NCBI RefSeq assembly: GCF_003096415.1
Contig: NZ_QEKH01000031.1
Span: 1-61,938 of the forward strand
Length of the DNA: 61,938 nt
Direction of reading: 5' to 3'
DNA from: Victivallis vadensis
Lineage (GTDB): Bacteria; Verrucomicrobiota; Lentisphaeria; Victivallales; Victivallaceae
A model generated the notes under the pieces. The model made no database searches, was not told the origin of the DNA, and worked only from the letters and a program-made list of their open reading frames with translations. The position numbers and the translations under genes were made by a program. Within the stretch, counting starts at the first letter, position 1. Every line of letters begins with the position of its first letter. Positions 8,578 to 17,681 of the stretch are shown here, in pieces.

Positions 8578-9179
8578 TCTCTTCCCCGGCAGATCGGTAC
8601 AAATTCCGTACCATCCGCCAGCGGAGTGTTCCATTCTCAACGCCCGGCACAAAAGCGTCGCCTTGCGTGAATGCTGAAAATTGCAAAGATCATTTGCTTT
8701 CCACGGCTGAGCATGGTAAAGTAAAAGAAGAGTTCAACCAACGGAAAGGATTTCTGCACGAACCGAATAAAAATAAAATGATATCCGACAACTGATTTTC
8801 GGCGTCACCTCTGAACTGGCACTTCATAACTCGACGCTTGCAAGAACCTCCGAAAAATCGGCGGCTTCGGTATTTTGTATCAAAATACCGGCGCACCTTG
8901 ATTTCGGTGTTTTCTTGCAGCGCTGTGCCAGGCGTAGAGGTGGACACTCATTTTGAGGTGCGCCTCTTTCTCTGTTTTAAGGCATCTCATCTCAAATCTG
9001 TTCAACGAAAATCAGCAGATTTAAAGTTCAACAGGAGAAAAAGAGATGCTGTTTTTCCCACGCGCCCCCCCGGTTCATCCGTATTGTTCTTTGGAATTGA
9101 GCCAATTTCAAAAAGATTGGCTCTTTTGAAATTACCTCGAATTACAATGTCAATCGAAAAACAATACGGAGGAAAACTC
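8578..9179. other. 602-bp intergenic region with an inverted repeat
   Basis: I see no convincing gene. Frames exist on both strands (for example an upstream extension of the next gene, and an 85-codon minus-strand frame at 8690-8947), but both span the same low-complexity, AT-richer DNA and look fortuitous. A perfect 10-bp inverted repeat (CGGTATTTTG / CAAAATACCG, 8868-8890, 3-base loop) is present. A second, weaker dyad built on GAGGTG...CACTC/GAGGTGCGCCTC lies near 8937-8970. The layout could be a dispersed intergenic repeat or a transcribed structured leader. Confidence 0.45.
8868..8890. repeat. Perfect 10-bp inverted repeat
   Basis: CGGTATTTTG, loop TAT, CAAAATACCG. No adjacent T run fits a terminator for hrpB, whose stop is 290 bases upstream. 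Could be a protein-binding site or part of a repeat element. Confidence 0.55.
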
Positions 9180-10289
9180 ATGAAAAATCTGATCGGCATA
9201 TTCCTGATCGCGGCAATCGCGGCGGTCGGCCTTTACGGACTCCACACCTACAACCAGAAAAAAGAACGCGAAGCACAACTCGAAATCGCCCGGCTTGAAC
9301 AACAGAAACTCGAAGAAGAACGCCGCCGCGAAGAAGCACTGAAAAAAGCGGAAGCGGAAAAACGGCGACTTGCCGAAGAACAGCAACGCCGCGAAGAAGC
9401 ACTGAAAAAAGCGGAAGCGGAAAAACGGCGACTTGCCGAAGAACAGCAACGCCGCGAAGAAGCACTGAAAAAAGCGGAAGCGGAAAAACGGCGACTTGCC
9501 GAAGAACAGCAACGCCGCGAAGAAGCACTGAAAAAAGCGGAAGCGGAAAAACGGCGGCTTGCCGAAGAACAGCAACGCCGCGAAGAAGCACTGAAAAAAG
9601 CGGAAGCGGAAAAACGGCGGCTTGCCGAAGAACAGCAACGCCGCGAAGAAGCACTGAAAAAAGCGGAAGCGGAAAAACGGCGGCTTGCCGAAGAACAGCA
9701 ACGCCGCGAAGAAGCACTGAAAAAAGCGGAAGCGGAAAAACGGCGGCTTGCCGAAGAACAGCAACGCCGCGAAGAAGCACTGAAAAAAGCGGAACAGGCA
9801 AAGTGTTTTCAAGCCAATCTGGCCATTGCCAAAAAAGCCCTGCGCCGAATCAATGTGCGGCGTTACAATACACCGGTCAAAGAACTCGTCAAATTTCAAC
9901 AATATATCGAACTATTGAACCCACCGGAAGATATCCTTTCACTGGCTCAGGACCTGCCGAAGATCGCCGCGGCGATCCGGATGCCGTCCAATCAAACCGC
10001 GCTCAGCCAGCTGCCGAAGGACTGCTTCCGAATGCCGCGCTGTACCACCTGCGGCGGTTTCGGCAGAGAAACCAGAATGGATAGTCACAAGATGACCTCC
10101 GTTGTCTGCGATAGTTGCGATGGAACCGGAATCCTGCAGAAGAAGGAACCCCGGGTGGCCCACGGCGGAATTTCGCCGAAAGTTTATTATGTCAAAATGA
10201 GCGCGGGAACCGTATTCGATCTCCAAAGCGCACAACAGGCTTTCAAAAACCGCACAGAACAACTTTCCGGCTGGCTTGATATGCAATAA
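9180..10289 (+). CDS. Membrane-anchored coiled-coil protein with a 21-residue tandem repeat and a C-terminal zinc-ribbon-like motif
   Basis: 369 residues from the ATG at 9180, which follows ACGGAGGA at ideal spacing; an open frame continues upstream to 8838 but lacks support. Residues 1-20 form one hydrophobic segment (signal anchor). Residues 35-205 are a charged coiled coil made of seven near-identical 21-residue units (RREEALKKAEAEKRRLAEEQQ) plus a partial eighth, TolA-like in composition. The C-terminal third has paired CxxC motifs, C288-C291 and C310-C313, in CTTCGGFG and CDSCDGTG. These resemble a DnaJ-type zinc ribbon. It probably spans periplasm or cytoplasm as a stalk. It lies 111 bases before a membrane Ser/Thr kinase; a functional link is speculation. 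Exact family unknown. Confidence 0.8.
   Translation: MKNLIGIFLIAAIAAVGLYGLHTYNQKKEREAQLEIARLEQQKLEEERRREEALKKAEAEKRRLAEEQQRREEALKKAEAEKRRLAEEQQRREEALKKAEAEKRRLAEEQQRREEALKKAEAEKRRLAEEQQRREEALKKAEAEKRRLAEEQQRREEALKKAEAEKRRLAEEQQRREEALKKAEAEKRRLAEEQQRREEALKKAEQAKCFQANLAIAKKALRRINVRRYNTPVKELVKFQQYIELLNPPEDILSLAQDLPKIAAAIRMPSNQTALSQLPKDCFRMPRCTTCGGFGRETRMDSHKMTSVVCDSCDGTGILQKKEPRVAHGGISPKVYYVKMSAGTVFDLQSAQQAFKNRTEQLSGWLDMQ
9324..9791 (+). repeat. 63-bp tandem repeat, seven full units plus a partial eighth
   Basis: In-frame units begin at 9324, 9387, 9450, 9513, 9576, 9639 and 9702, with a partial unit from 9765. The units are almost identical at the DNA level. Units 1-3 carry CGGCGACTT and units 4-7 carry CGGCGGCTT, a silent difference that splits the array into two blocks and suggests recent stepwise expansion. 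Copy number may vary between strains. Confidence 0.95.
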
Positions 10290-10334
10290 TTCCTTCCATC
10301 CCGGCGGTGGCCGCAGAAAAAACGCATAACAGAT

Positions 10335-10363
10335 TTGACTATCTGCATAAAATGCGTTATATT
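10335..10363 (+). promoter_or_regulatory. Sigma70-like promoter of the Ser/Thr kinase gene
   Basis: TTGACT, a 17-base spacer and TATATT. The predicted transcript starts about 30 bases before the ATG at 10401. Confidence 0.65.
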
Positions 10364-10400
10364 GCCTCAACAAAGGGGGGACGGCGCCGCCGGAGAAGAT

Positions 10401-12284
10401 ATGGTACAGCAATCGAACAATACGCAGGGCGAAACCGTAGCCGGGTTCCATATCATCCGCGAACTCGGGCGCGGCAACAACGGAGTGGTCTATCTCGCCC
10501 GCCAGATCGCGCTGGACCGGCAGGTCGCATTGAAAATCCTGCTGCCCGAACTCGCCGCCGAGGACCCGACCTACATCCGCAACTTCCTGCACGAAGCCCG
10601 GCTGGCGGCCAGGCTCGACCATCCCAACATCGTGCAGGCGCTCGACGCGGGGGAGACTCCGGCGGGGCTTTACTTCTTCGCGATGGAATTCGTGGACGGC
10701 AAGTCGCTCGAAGACATCCGCCAGCAGCAGCCGGAACTGATCTCATTGCGCTTTCTGCTGGAAGTTTCCCTGCAATTGGCCGATGCGATGGATTACGCAT
10801 GGCGGAGCCACAAAATGACCCACGGCGACATCAAGCCGGGCAACCTGCTGATCCGCTCCTCCGACGGCGCGGTGAAACTGGCCGACCTCGGCCTCGCCCG
10901 CGTCAGCGGGGCGGCGGGCAACGATGAAATCATGGCGACCCCGATGTACGCGGCCCCGGAGGTGATCATGGGGCAGAACGATAAGATCGGGCCGTGTACC
11001 GACATCTACAGTTTCGGCGTGATGTTCTACGAGCTGGCTGCCGGAACCGCGCCGTTCCACGGCAACACCGAGGAGATGCTCCGCCAGCACCTCGAAGACG
11101 AACCGCCCCCGCTGATCCTGAGCAATCCGGACATCGACCCGGATATCTCGAAATTCGTCGCCCGGATGCTGCGGAAAGATCCCGCCGACCGGGTGTCGGA
11201 CTGGCAGGAGGTCAGGAATTTCCTTGAAAGCGTCCGGAATAAGCAGCTCGAACGCGCCCGGATGACCCAGCGCCGCCTGCCGGCTGTCGCGCCGGCGCGG
11301 CAGCCGCGGCCGCCGCGCCCCCGGGAATCCCTTTACGACTATTGCCTGCAGCGTCCCCTGATTCTGGCTCTGCTGGCGATCGTGATCACGGCGGCGCTGA
11401 CCGCGTTCGGCTTTTTCGTTTACACCATGATCCGGGTCGCGATGCCGGAATCCGAACTCGTGCCGATCCGGACGGAGCAGGAATCCTCCGCCCCGCCGCC
11501 GGAGTTCCGGCCGGCTCCTCCCCGGCCGGAGCTGCAGGTGGCCATCTCAAGCCCCGCCGTCAGGCCGCGCCCTTTTTCGCCGCAGCCGGAACCGCCGCGC
11601 CCGGTTGCGGCCGAACCGCCGCGGCCCGTGCCGCCGCCGGCGGTCAGGCAGGAAAGCGCGTCCCCCGCTGCGGCTGAACCGCCGGCGGAAAAGGCGGAAG
11701 AAACAGCACCGGTTCCTCCGGTTCAACTGCCGCCGTCTCTTCCGTCAAGAGTGCATAAACTGCCTTACGATGCGGAAAACGCGGCCCGGCTGGCCAGGCA
11801 GATGACGGTACAGATCAACCGCCTCGGCAGCACTTTCACGCCCGGCTGGAAACAACAGGCGGCCCGGGTCGCCTCCAATGCTTCGGTGGTGCTGGCGCAG
11901 CTGGCGGAAGCCGGTTTTCCCGGCAAGGAGATGACCCGCTTCGACGTGTTCACCAGCGGGCGCAGTTCGGACTGGCAATCCTACGGCGGCAACACCGGCG
12001 TGATCCGCCTCTCGGCGAAAACGCCTCCCGACCGAATCGCCCGCGAACTGGGCGTCGGTCTGTATGAAAAACTGCGCGAACGCCGGCTGGCCCCGGCCGG
12101 AATGAGTGACGAATTCGGCGACGCGATCCAGTTTTTCGTGGAACAGCGCGAAAGTACGCCCGCCCCGCCGCGCGGCAATCCGGTGCTGCTGGAATCCGGC
12201 TACACCCTCGGCGGTTTCATCGACATCCTGAAAGCGGGCGGCTTCCGGCGTGAAAACTCCCTGAACCGCCGTTACAACAGATGA
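10401..12284 (+). CDS. Membrane Ser/Thr protein kinase (Hanks type, HGD variant)
   Basis: 627 residues from the ATG at 10401, preceded by GGAGAAG; the frame opens 66 bases earlier inside the promoter. The cytoplasmic kinase domain spans about 15-280, with GRGNNG 23-28, Lys45, Glu66, the catalytic loop HGDIKPGNLL (Asp143, Lys145, Asn148), DLG 162-164 and APE 185-187. The HRD Arg is replaced by Gly and DFG reads DLG, so activation-loop control may differ, but the key residues are present. A Pro/Arg-rich linker leads to one membrane helix (about 320-344). A Pro-rich stretch and an extracytoplasmic domain of about 160 residues follow, without PASTA repeats. The 3' end overlaps convergent nadK by 13 bases. 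Confidence 0.9.
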   Translation: MVQQSNNTQGETVAGFHIIRELGRGNNGVVYLARQIALDRQVALKILLPELAAEDPTYIRNFLHEARLAARLDHPNIVQALDAGETPAGLYFFAMEFVDGKSLEDIRQQQPELISLRFLLEVSLQLADAMDYAWRSHKMTHGDIKPGNLLIRSSDGAVKLADLGLARVSGAAGNDEIMATPMYAAPEVIMGQNDKIGPCTDIYSFGVMFYELAAGTAPFHGNTEEMLRQHLEDEPPPLILSNPDIDPDISKFVARMLRKDPADRVSDWQEVRNFLESVRNKQLERARMTQRRLPAVAPARQPRPPRPRESLYDYCLQRPLILALLAIVITAALTAFGFFVYTMIRVAMPESELVPIRTEQESSAPPPEFRPAPPRPELQVAISSPAVRPRPFSPQPEPPRPVAAEPPRPVPPPAVRQESASPAAAEPPAEKAEETAPVPPVQLPPSLPSRVHKLPYDAENAARLARQMTVQINRLGSTFTPGWKQQAARVASNASVVLAQLAEAGFPGKEMTRFDVFTSGRSSDWQSYGGNTGVIRLSAKTPPDRIARELGVGLYEKLRERRLAPAGMSDEFGDAIQFFVEQRESTPAPPRGNPVLLESGYTLGGFIDILKAGGFRRENSLNRRYNR

Positions 12285-13021
12285 AAGCCGCGAAAAGGCA
12301 GTTTGTTGGGGTGGCGCAGCAGCCGGCACTTCGGACACATGAAATTCGCCAGCCCGTAGATCCGGGCCTGAAGTTCCGATTCGAAAAGCAGCACTTTTTC
12401 CCCCTCGTTCAGCACAATCTGCTCCGGGGAATTGTCGGCGATCAGCACGCCGGGGCCGCGCACCACCTCGATTTCGACCCGTGAAGTCGAATTCAGCACC
12501 AGATGGTTCACCTCCTCGGTCGAATTGCTGAACGCCAACCCGAGGCCCACCCGGAAAATGCTGTGCGTGATGCTGCGATAGTAGGCGGTGCTGCCGTGGA
12601 CGCTCGAAAGGCCGACGCCGTCGCCGACCACCTCGTTCGCGTAAAGCTCGCCGTCGATCCGCACCCGGTAACGCAACGCGCTGGAGAGTTCGAGGTTGTG
12701 CAGGAACACGTCGTTCAGGGCGTACAGCGTCCTGCCCCGCGCCGTCCCGGCCACTTTCGGCAGGACGGTCAGCGGCGTTTCGCCGCGCCGGAACGCCTCC
12801 AACTGCAATTCGCAGCGGTGTTCCGGGCACAGCTCGGCGGTGCCCGCGTCGCGGATCGGCAGCTTGGGCACGCCGGGATACTCCCGCTCCGCCCCCAGCA
12901 GCGCGCCGTCGCCGCCATGCGCGATCACCAGCTCGAATTCCCGTTCCGCCTCCTCAAAACCATACCGGGAAAGCAGAGGGCGGATATCCTCCAGATTCTT
13001 GCCGACCAGCTTGATTTTCAT
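12272..13021 (-). CDS. NAD kinase-like protein
   Basis: A 249-residue protein of the NAD kinase/diacylglycerol-kinase-like superfamily. The phosphate-binding GGDG is at 36-39, and a YALNDVFLHN segment matches the NE/D motif of NAD kinases. GDGVGLSSVHGSTAYYRSI corresponds to the usual DG-x-STPTGSTAY motif with changed spacing. The C-terminus carries two Cys (FMCPKCRLLRHP), unusual for NadK. It probably phosphorylates NAD to NADP, but divergence makes the substrate less certain. Its ATG overlaps the stop of the upstream TrmH-family gene by four bases. It is convergent with the Ser/Thr kinase. Confidence 0.75.
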   Translation of the reverse strand: MKIKLVGKNLEDIRPLLSRYGFEEAEREFELVIAHGGDGALLGAEREYPGVPKLPIRDAGTAELCPEHRCELQLEAFRRGETPLTVLPKVAGTARGRTLYALNDVFLHNLELSSALRYRVRIDGELYANEVVGDGVGLSSVHGSTAYYRSITHSIFRVGLGLAFSNSTEEVNHLVLNSTSRVEIEVVRGPGVLIADNSPEQIVLNEGEKVLLFESELQARIYGLANFMCPKCRLLRHPNKLPFRGFHLL

Positions 13022-13566
13022 ACATGCACTCCGTAGCGCGTTGCCGCAATCACCGCATACAGGATCGCCGCGGCCGAATTGCCGACGTTGATCGAAGATT
13101 TTTCACCGAACATCGGCAGACTCACCAGGCCGTCGACCAGTTCCAGTGTTTCGGGAGCCACGCCGAGCGCCTCATTGCCGAACACGATCGCCAGCGGGAA
13201 CTCATATTTCATCTCCCACGCGAACCGGCTGCCGGGCATGCACTCGGCGGCGAGGATCATCCTGTACCCCTCTTCGCGCAGGGTGCGCACCGCGGTCGCC
13301 GAATCAGGCATCACCCGGCACGGCACCATCTTATCCGCCCCCATCGCGGTCTTTTCCAGCTTGGGGTGCGGCGGGGCGGGCGTGTAGCCGCACGCGATGA
13401 TCTCCGCCGCGCCGACCGCTTCCGCGATCCGGAAAATATTGCCGGTGTTGTGCGCGCTGCGCAGCCGGTCGAGAACGATGCAGAGCTGTTTCACGTCGAC
13501 GAAATCCTCATTGTTTTGGATGTGTTTCTTTAAATTAATATGATTTTGCGAGTTTTGCAAGTTCAA
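13018..13566 (-). CDS. TrmH/SpoU-family RNA 2'-O-methyltransferase
   Basis: A 182-residue SpoU-class knotted methyltransferase with all three motifs: RSAHNTGNIFRIAEAVGA (motif 1), IVFGNEALGV (motif 2) and SLPMFGEKSSINVGNSAAAIL (motif 3, S-adenosylmethionine binding). Short size and lack of an RNA-binding extension fit tRNA ribose methyltransferases such as TrmH, but the target nucleotide cannot be assigned. It is cotranscribed with the nadK-like gene through a four-base overlap. The start is the only Met before motif 1. It is divergent from lpxA, with a 71-bp gap. Confidence 0.85.
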   Translation of the reverse strand: MNLQNSQNHINLKKHIQNNEDFVDVKQLCIVLDRLRSAHNTGNIFRIAEAVGAAEIIACGYTPAPPHPKLEKTAMGADKMVPCRVMPDSATAVRTLREEGYRMILAAECMPGSRFAWEMKYEFPLAIVFGNEALGVAPETLELVDGLVSLPMFGEKSSINVGNSAAAILYAVIAATRYGVHV

Positions 13567-13569
13567 AAC

Positions 13570-13598
13570 TTGCCCGGATTCAAATTTGATGATATATT
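13570..13598 (+). promoter_or_regulatory. Sigma70-like promoter of lpxA
   Basis: TTGCCC, a 17-base spacer and TATATT. It lies in the gap between divergent trmH-like and lpxA genes, with a predicted start about 32 bases before the lpxA ATG. Confidence 0.55.
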
Positions 13599-13637
13599 AG
13601 AGGAACTTTAATCGAACCATATTGAGAGGTTTTTCAT

Positions 13638-14438
13638 ATGCCGAAGATCCATCCCTCCAGCGTCATCGCAGACGGCGCGATTCTCGACGACGGCGTCGAA
13701 GTCGGCCCCTTCTGCTACGTCGGTCCCAACGTCAGGATCGGCGCGGGCACCCGCCTGATCGGCCACTGCAACATCGACGGACACACCACGCTCGGCACCG
13801 GCAATGTGATCCATCCTTTTTCCGCACTCGGCCAGCCGGCGCAGGACCACGCGGTCGAGCCGGGCGCCGCGACCTATCTGGAGATCGGCAACGACAACGT
13901 TTTCCGCGAGGGCACCACCGCCCACACCGGCACCAAGCCGGGCACCACGACCGTGATCGGCAACCACAACATGTTCATGAACTCCTGTCACGTCGCCCAC
14001 AACTGCCGGGTCGGCAACAACGTGATCTACGTCGGCTGCGCCTGCACCGCGGGCTACTGCGAAATCATGGACAACGCGCTGATTTCCGGGCTGGTCGGGC
14101 TGCACCAGTTCTGCCGGGTCGGGAGGTTCGCGATCATTTCGGGCGGCTCGGTCTTTTCCAAGGACATCCCGCCCTTCATGATGGCCGAGGGGCGCAACGG
14201 CGGCGTCAAGATGATCAACAAGATCGGTTTGCAGCGCGCCGGATTTTCCGCCGAGGCGATCACGGTGATCAAGCACATCTTCCGCATCTACTATCGCAGC
14301 GGCCTTGCGCCCTCCAATGCGCTCGCGAAGATTAAAGAGGAGCTGCCGCAGACCCCGGAAGTGCTCGAATTCATCAACTTCTGCGAGACCAGCAAGCGGG
14401 GCGTGATCTCCGCCCACGTGGAAGGCCATCGCAACTGA
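13638..14438 (+). CDS. lpxA: UDP-N-acetylglucosamine acyltransferase
   Basis: 266 residues with the left-handed beta-helix hexapeptide repeats of LpxA over about 1-190, followed by the alpha-helical C-terminal domain. The first committed step of lipid A synthesis is acylation of UDP-GlcNAc at O-3. The catalytic histidine lies in NSCHVAHNC (His121 by alignment with E. coli His125), and GLVGLHQFCRVGRFAIISGGSVFSKD is strongly conserved family sequence. Its presence shows that the organism makes an outer membrane with lipid A. It is followed 39 bases later by gpmI, apparently in the same transcript, although the pathways are unrelated. Confidence 0.95.
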   Translation: MPKIHPSSVIADGAILDDGVEVGPFCYVGPNVRIGAGTRLIGHCNIDGHTTLGTGNVIHPFSALGQPAQDHAVEPGAATYLEIGNDNVFREGTTAHTGTKPGTTTVIGNHNMFMNSCHVAHNCRVGNNVIYVGCACTAGYCEIMDNALISGLVGLHQFCRVGRFAIISGGSVFSKDIPPFMMAEGRNGGVKMINKIGLQRAGFSAEAITVIKHIFRIYYRSGLAPSNALAKIKEELPQTPEVLEFINFCETSKRGVISAHVEGHRN

Positions 14439-14477
14439 TTCCGACAACAAACCAACCTATCGTGAGGAGAACATATC

Positions 14478-16130
<1,653 letters not shown>

Positions 16131-16144
16131 GATTCCGACCGCGA

Positions 16145-16179
16145 AGGGCCGGAAGCGGAACGCTTCTCCGGCCCTTTTT
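16145..16179 (+). terminator. Rho-independent terminator of gpmI
   Basis: AGGGCCGG-AAGCG pairs with CGCTT-CT-CCGGCCCT (2-base bulge) and is followed by TTTTTCG. It lies 15 bases after the gpmI stop. Confidence 0.85.
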
Positions 16180-16230
16180 CGTTTCCGGGAACAGAACTGA
16201 CACCAACGCCTTGTGCAAAGTTCCCAGAAA

Positions 16231-16261
16231 TGGGATTTCGCTCCTTGGGAGCGAAATCCCA
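16231..16261. repeat. Palindromic element A (14-bp arms)
   Basis: A perfect inverted repeat, TGGGATTTCGCTCC and its complement around a 3-base loop, in the gap between convergent gpmI and the GT9 gene. A close relative occurs at 34264-34300 in another convergent gap. It could act as the terminator of the minus-strand gene, but lacks a good T run. Confidence 0.7.
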
Positions 16262-16277
16262 AAGGCGATCCGGCCGC

Positions 16278-17444
16278 TCAGTTCCCGGTAGTGATTTTGC
16301 GCATCTCGGCGATCACCATCTCCGGCGTAATCTGCCGGATGCAGCGCGGATTGCGGTGCGGGCACTCCCTCTTGAAACAGGGAGCGCAGTCGATTTTGCG
16401 GTACATCAGCCGCCACGCCGGTGAAATCGGCCCCGTCGCGGTATAGTCGGTCGGCCCGAACACCGCGATTCCGGGACGCCCCAGCGCCGCCGACAGGTGC
16501 ATGATTCCGGAGTCGTTCGCAACCGTGAGCCGCGAATTTTTCAGCAGGTGCATCAGTTCAGCCAGCCAGGTCTTGCCGCACAGGTTGAACGCCTTGGTCG
16601 GACGCAGCCCCTCGACCACCTCGTCGCCGATTCCCTTTTCGGAAGCGCTGCCGAGCACCACCACGATGCCGTCCTCATTTTCGATCCAGTGCCGCGCCAC
16701 CTCGCGGAAACATTCGCTCGGCCACCGCTTGGCCGCTCCGTAAGCGGCTCCCGAAGCCAGCGTCAGCAGCTTCGGATGTTCGCACAGCGAAGTGATATTG
16801 CCGAACAGCTCGTCCACCGGAGGAGCCAGCTCGAATTCCGGCAGCGCACCGTCCCACTCCGGCGCCCCCATCGCCCGCGCCATCGCCAGGCACTTGTTGC
16901 TCTGGTGGATTCCGGCCAGACGCCGCACCGGACGGGGCGGAAAATGAAAGCTGCGCGTCAGGAAAATCGAACGGCAGCGGGCCGCCGCGCCGTACAGCCG
17001 CCCCACCCCGGCCAGCTTCATGGTCATCGCGTCGCGCAGCGAATTGTTGAAAAGCACCCCGACGCCCAGACGCAACCGCCGCAGGTTGCGGATCTCCTCC
17101 CGGCTCCAGCCGCTGTGAATCCGCTCCAGCAGGATGGTCCCGTCCACGATCGGCAGCGAGGAATAAAGCGCCTTCTGCCCGACCGGGGCGATCACGAACA
17201 GCGCGCAATGTTCCGGCAGAATCCGGCGCAGCTGACCGAGGGCAGGAAGCGCCATCACCGCATCGCCGAGATGATTCGGCATGCGCACCGCCATGCCGTT
17301 GCGCCAGCTGTCATGCGGCACCGGGATCACCGGAAACTGCGGCGATGGAAACTGCGTGCGGATATCCAGCGTATGAACGGATTCGCCGTCGTTCTTCTCA
17401 TCTTCCCATCTGCATCCGGACTCATTCATATCTCTTCGGGCCAT
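16278..17444 (-). CDS. Family 9 glycosyltransferase (ADP-heptose:LPS heptosyltransferase-like)
   Basis: A 388-residue GT9/GT-B protein. The N-terminal domain begins MAVRMPNHLGDAVMALPALGQL (about 51-72), the family signature. The C-terminal domain has TLASGAAYGAAKRWP, then TVANDSGIMHLSAALGRPGIAVFGPTD, the WaaF/WaaC donor-binding region. It would transfer heptose or a related sugar to the LPS inner core at the cytoplasmic membrane. The first 45 residues are unusual for the family, so a start at Met6 or later is possible. A Cys-rich tail (CAPCFKRECPHRNPRC) is typical of this family. lpxA and a WaaP-like kinase in the window support LPS assembly. Confidence 0.85.
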   Translation of the reverse strand: MARRDMNESGCRWEDEKNDGESVHTLDIRTQFPSPQFPVIPVPHDSWRNGMAVRMPNHLGDAVMALPALGQLRRILPEHCALFVIAPVGQKALYSSLPIVDGTILLERIHSGWSREEIRNLRRLRLGVGVLFNNSLRDAMTMKLAGVGRLYGAAARCRSIFLTRSFHFPPRPVRRLAGIHQSNKCLAMARAMGAPEWDGALPEFELAPPVDELFGNITSLCEHPKLLTLASGAAYGAAKRWPSECFREVARHWIENEDGIVVVLGSASEKGIGDEVVEGLRPTKAFNLCGKTWLAELMHLLKNSRLTVANDSGIMHLSAALGRPGIAVFGPTDYTATGPISPAWRLMYRKIDCAPCFKRECPHRNPRCIRQITPEMVIAEMRKITTGN

Positions 17445-17483
17445 TCGACTTTCGAGGTTACAGGTTACGCGCCTTTGCCTTAT

Positions 17484-17512
17484 AAAATAACATGGAAATG
17501 TTTCAAATTCAA
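17484..17512 (-). promoter_or_regulatory. Sigma70-like promoter of the GT9 gene
   Basis: On the minus strand, TTGAAT (17512-17507), 17-base spacer, TATTTT (17489-17484), about 40 bases before the start at 17444. Confidence 0.5.
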
Positions 17513-17574
17513 TTGAAACAGCACGTTTCGGGCCTCTTTTCCGGGTTTGTTTGGCAATAAAGCCGGGTTTCGAC

Positions 17575-17604
17575 TTGCATTTTCAGAAAAAAAAAGTCTA
17601 TTAA
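17575..17604 (+). promoter_or_regulatory. Possible promoter of mreB
   Basis: TTGCAT, an 18-base A-rich spacer and TATTAA, about 77 bases before the mreB ATG. The spacing is one base long, so this is tentative. Confidence 0.4.
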
Positions 17605-17681
17605 TACAATGACGGATTGAAGAGAGCTTGTTTTTCACAGAAAAGAAGTAATAATTTTTAAAATATTCAGGTAGGGGTTCA

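Noticed and set aside
6163-8652. 829-codon minus-strand frame opposite hrpB
   Set aside because: Shadow of a strongly supported helicase gene.
8690-8947. 85-codon minus-strand frame between hrpB and the coiled-coil gene
   Set aside because: No ribosome binding site or family features; Arg/Phe-rich and overlapping an inverted repeat. Kept only as a possible intergenic repeat.
9324-9791. CRISPR array, considered because of regular repeats
   Set aside because: Units are contiguous, in frame and without spacers; they encode a coiled coil.
9150-9902. Minus-strand frames with Phe-rich repeats in the coiled-coil gene
   Set aside because: They are the complement of the 63-bp repeat; the plus strand has the ribosome binding site, signal anchor and zinc motif.
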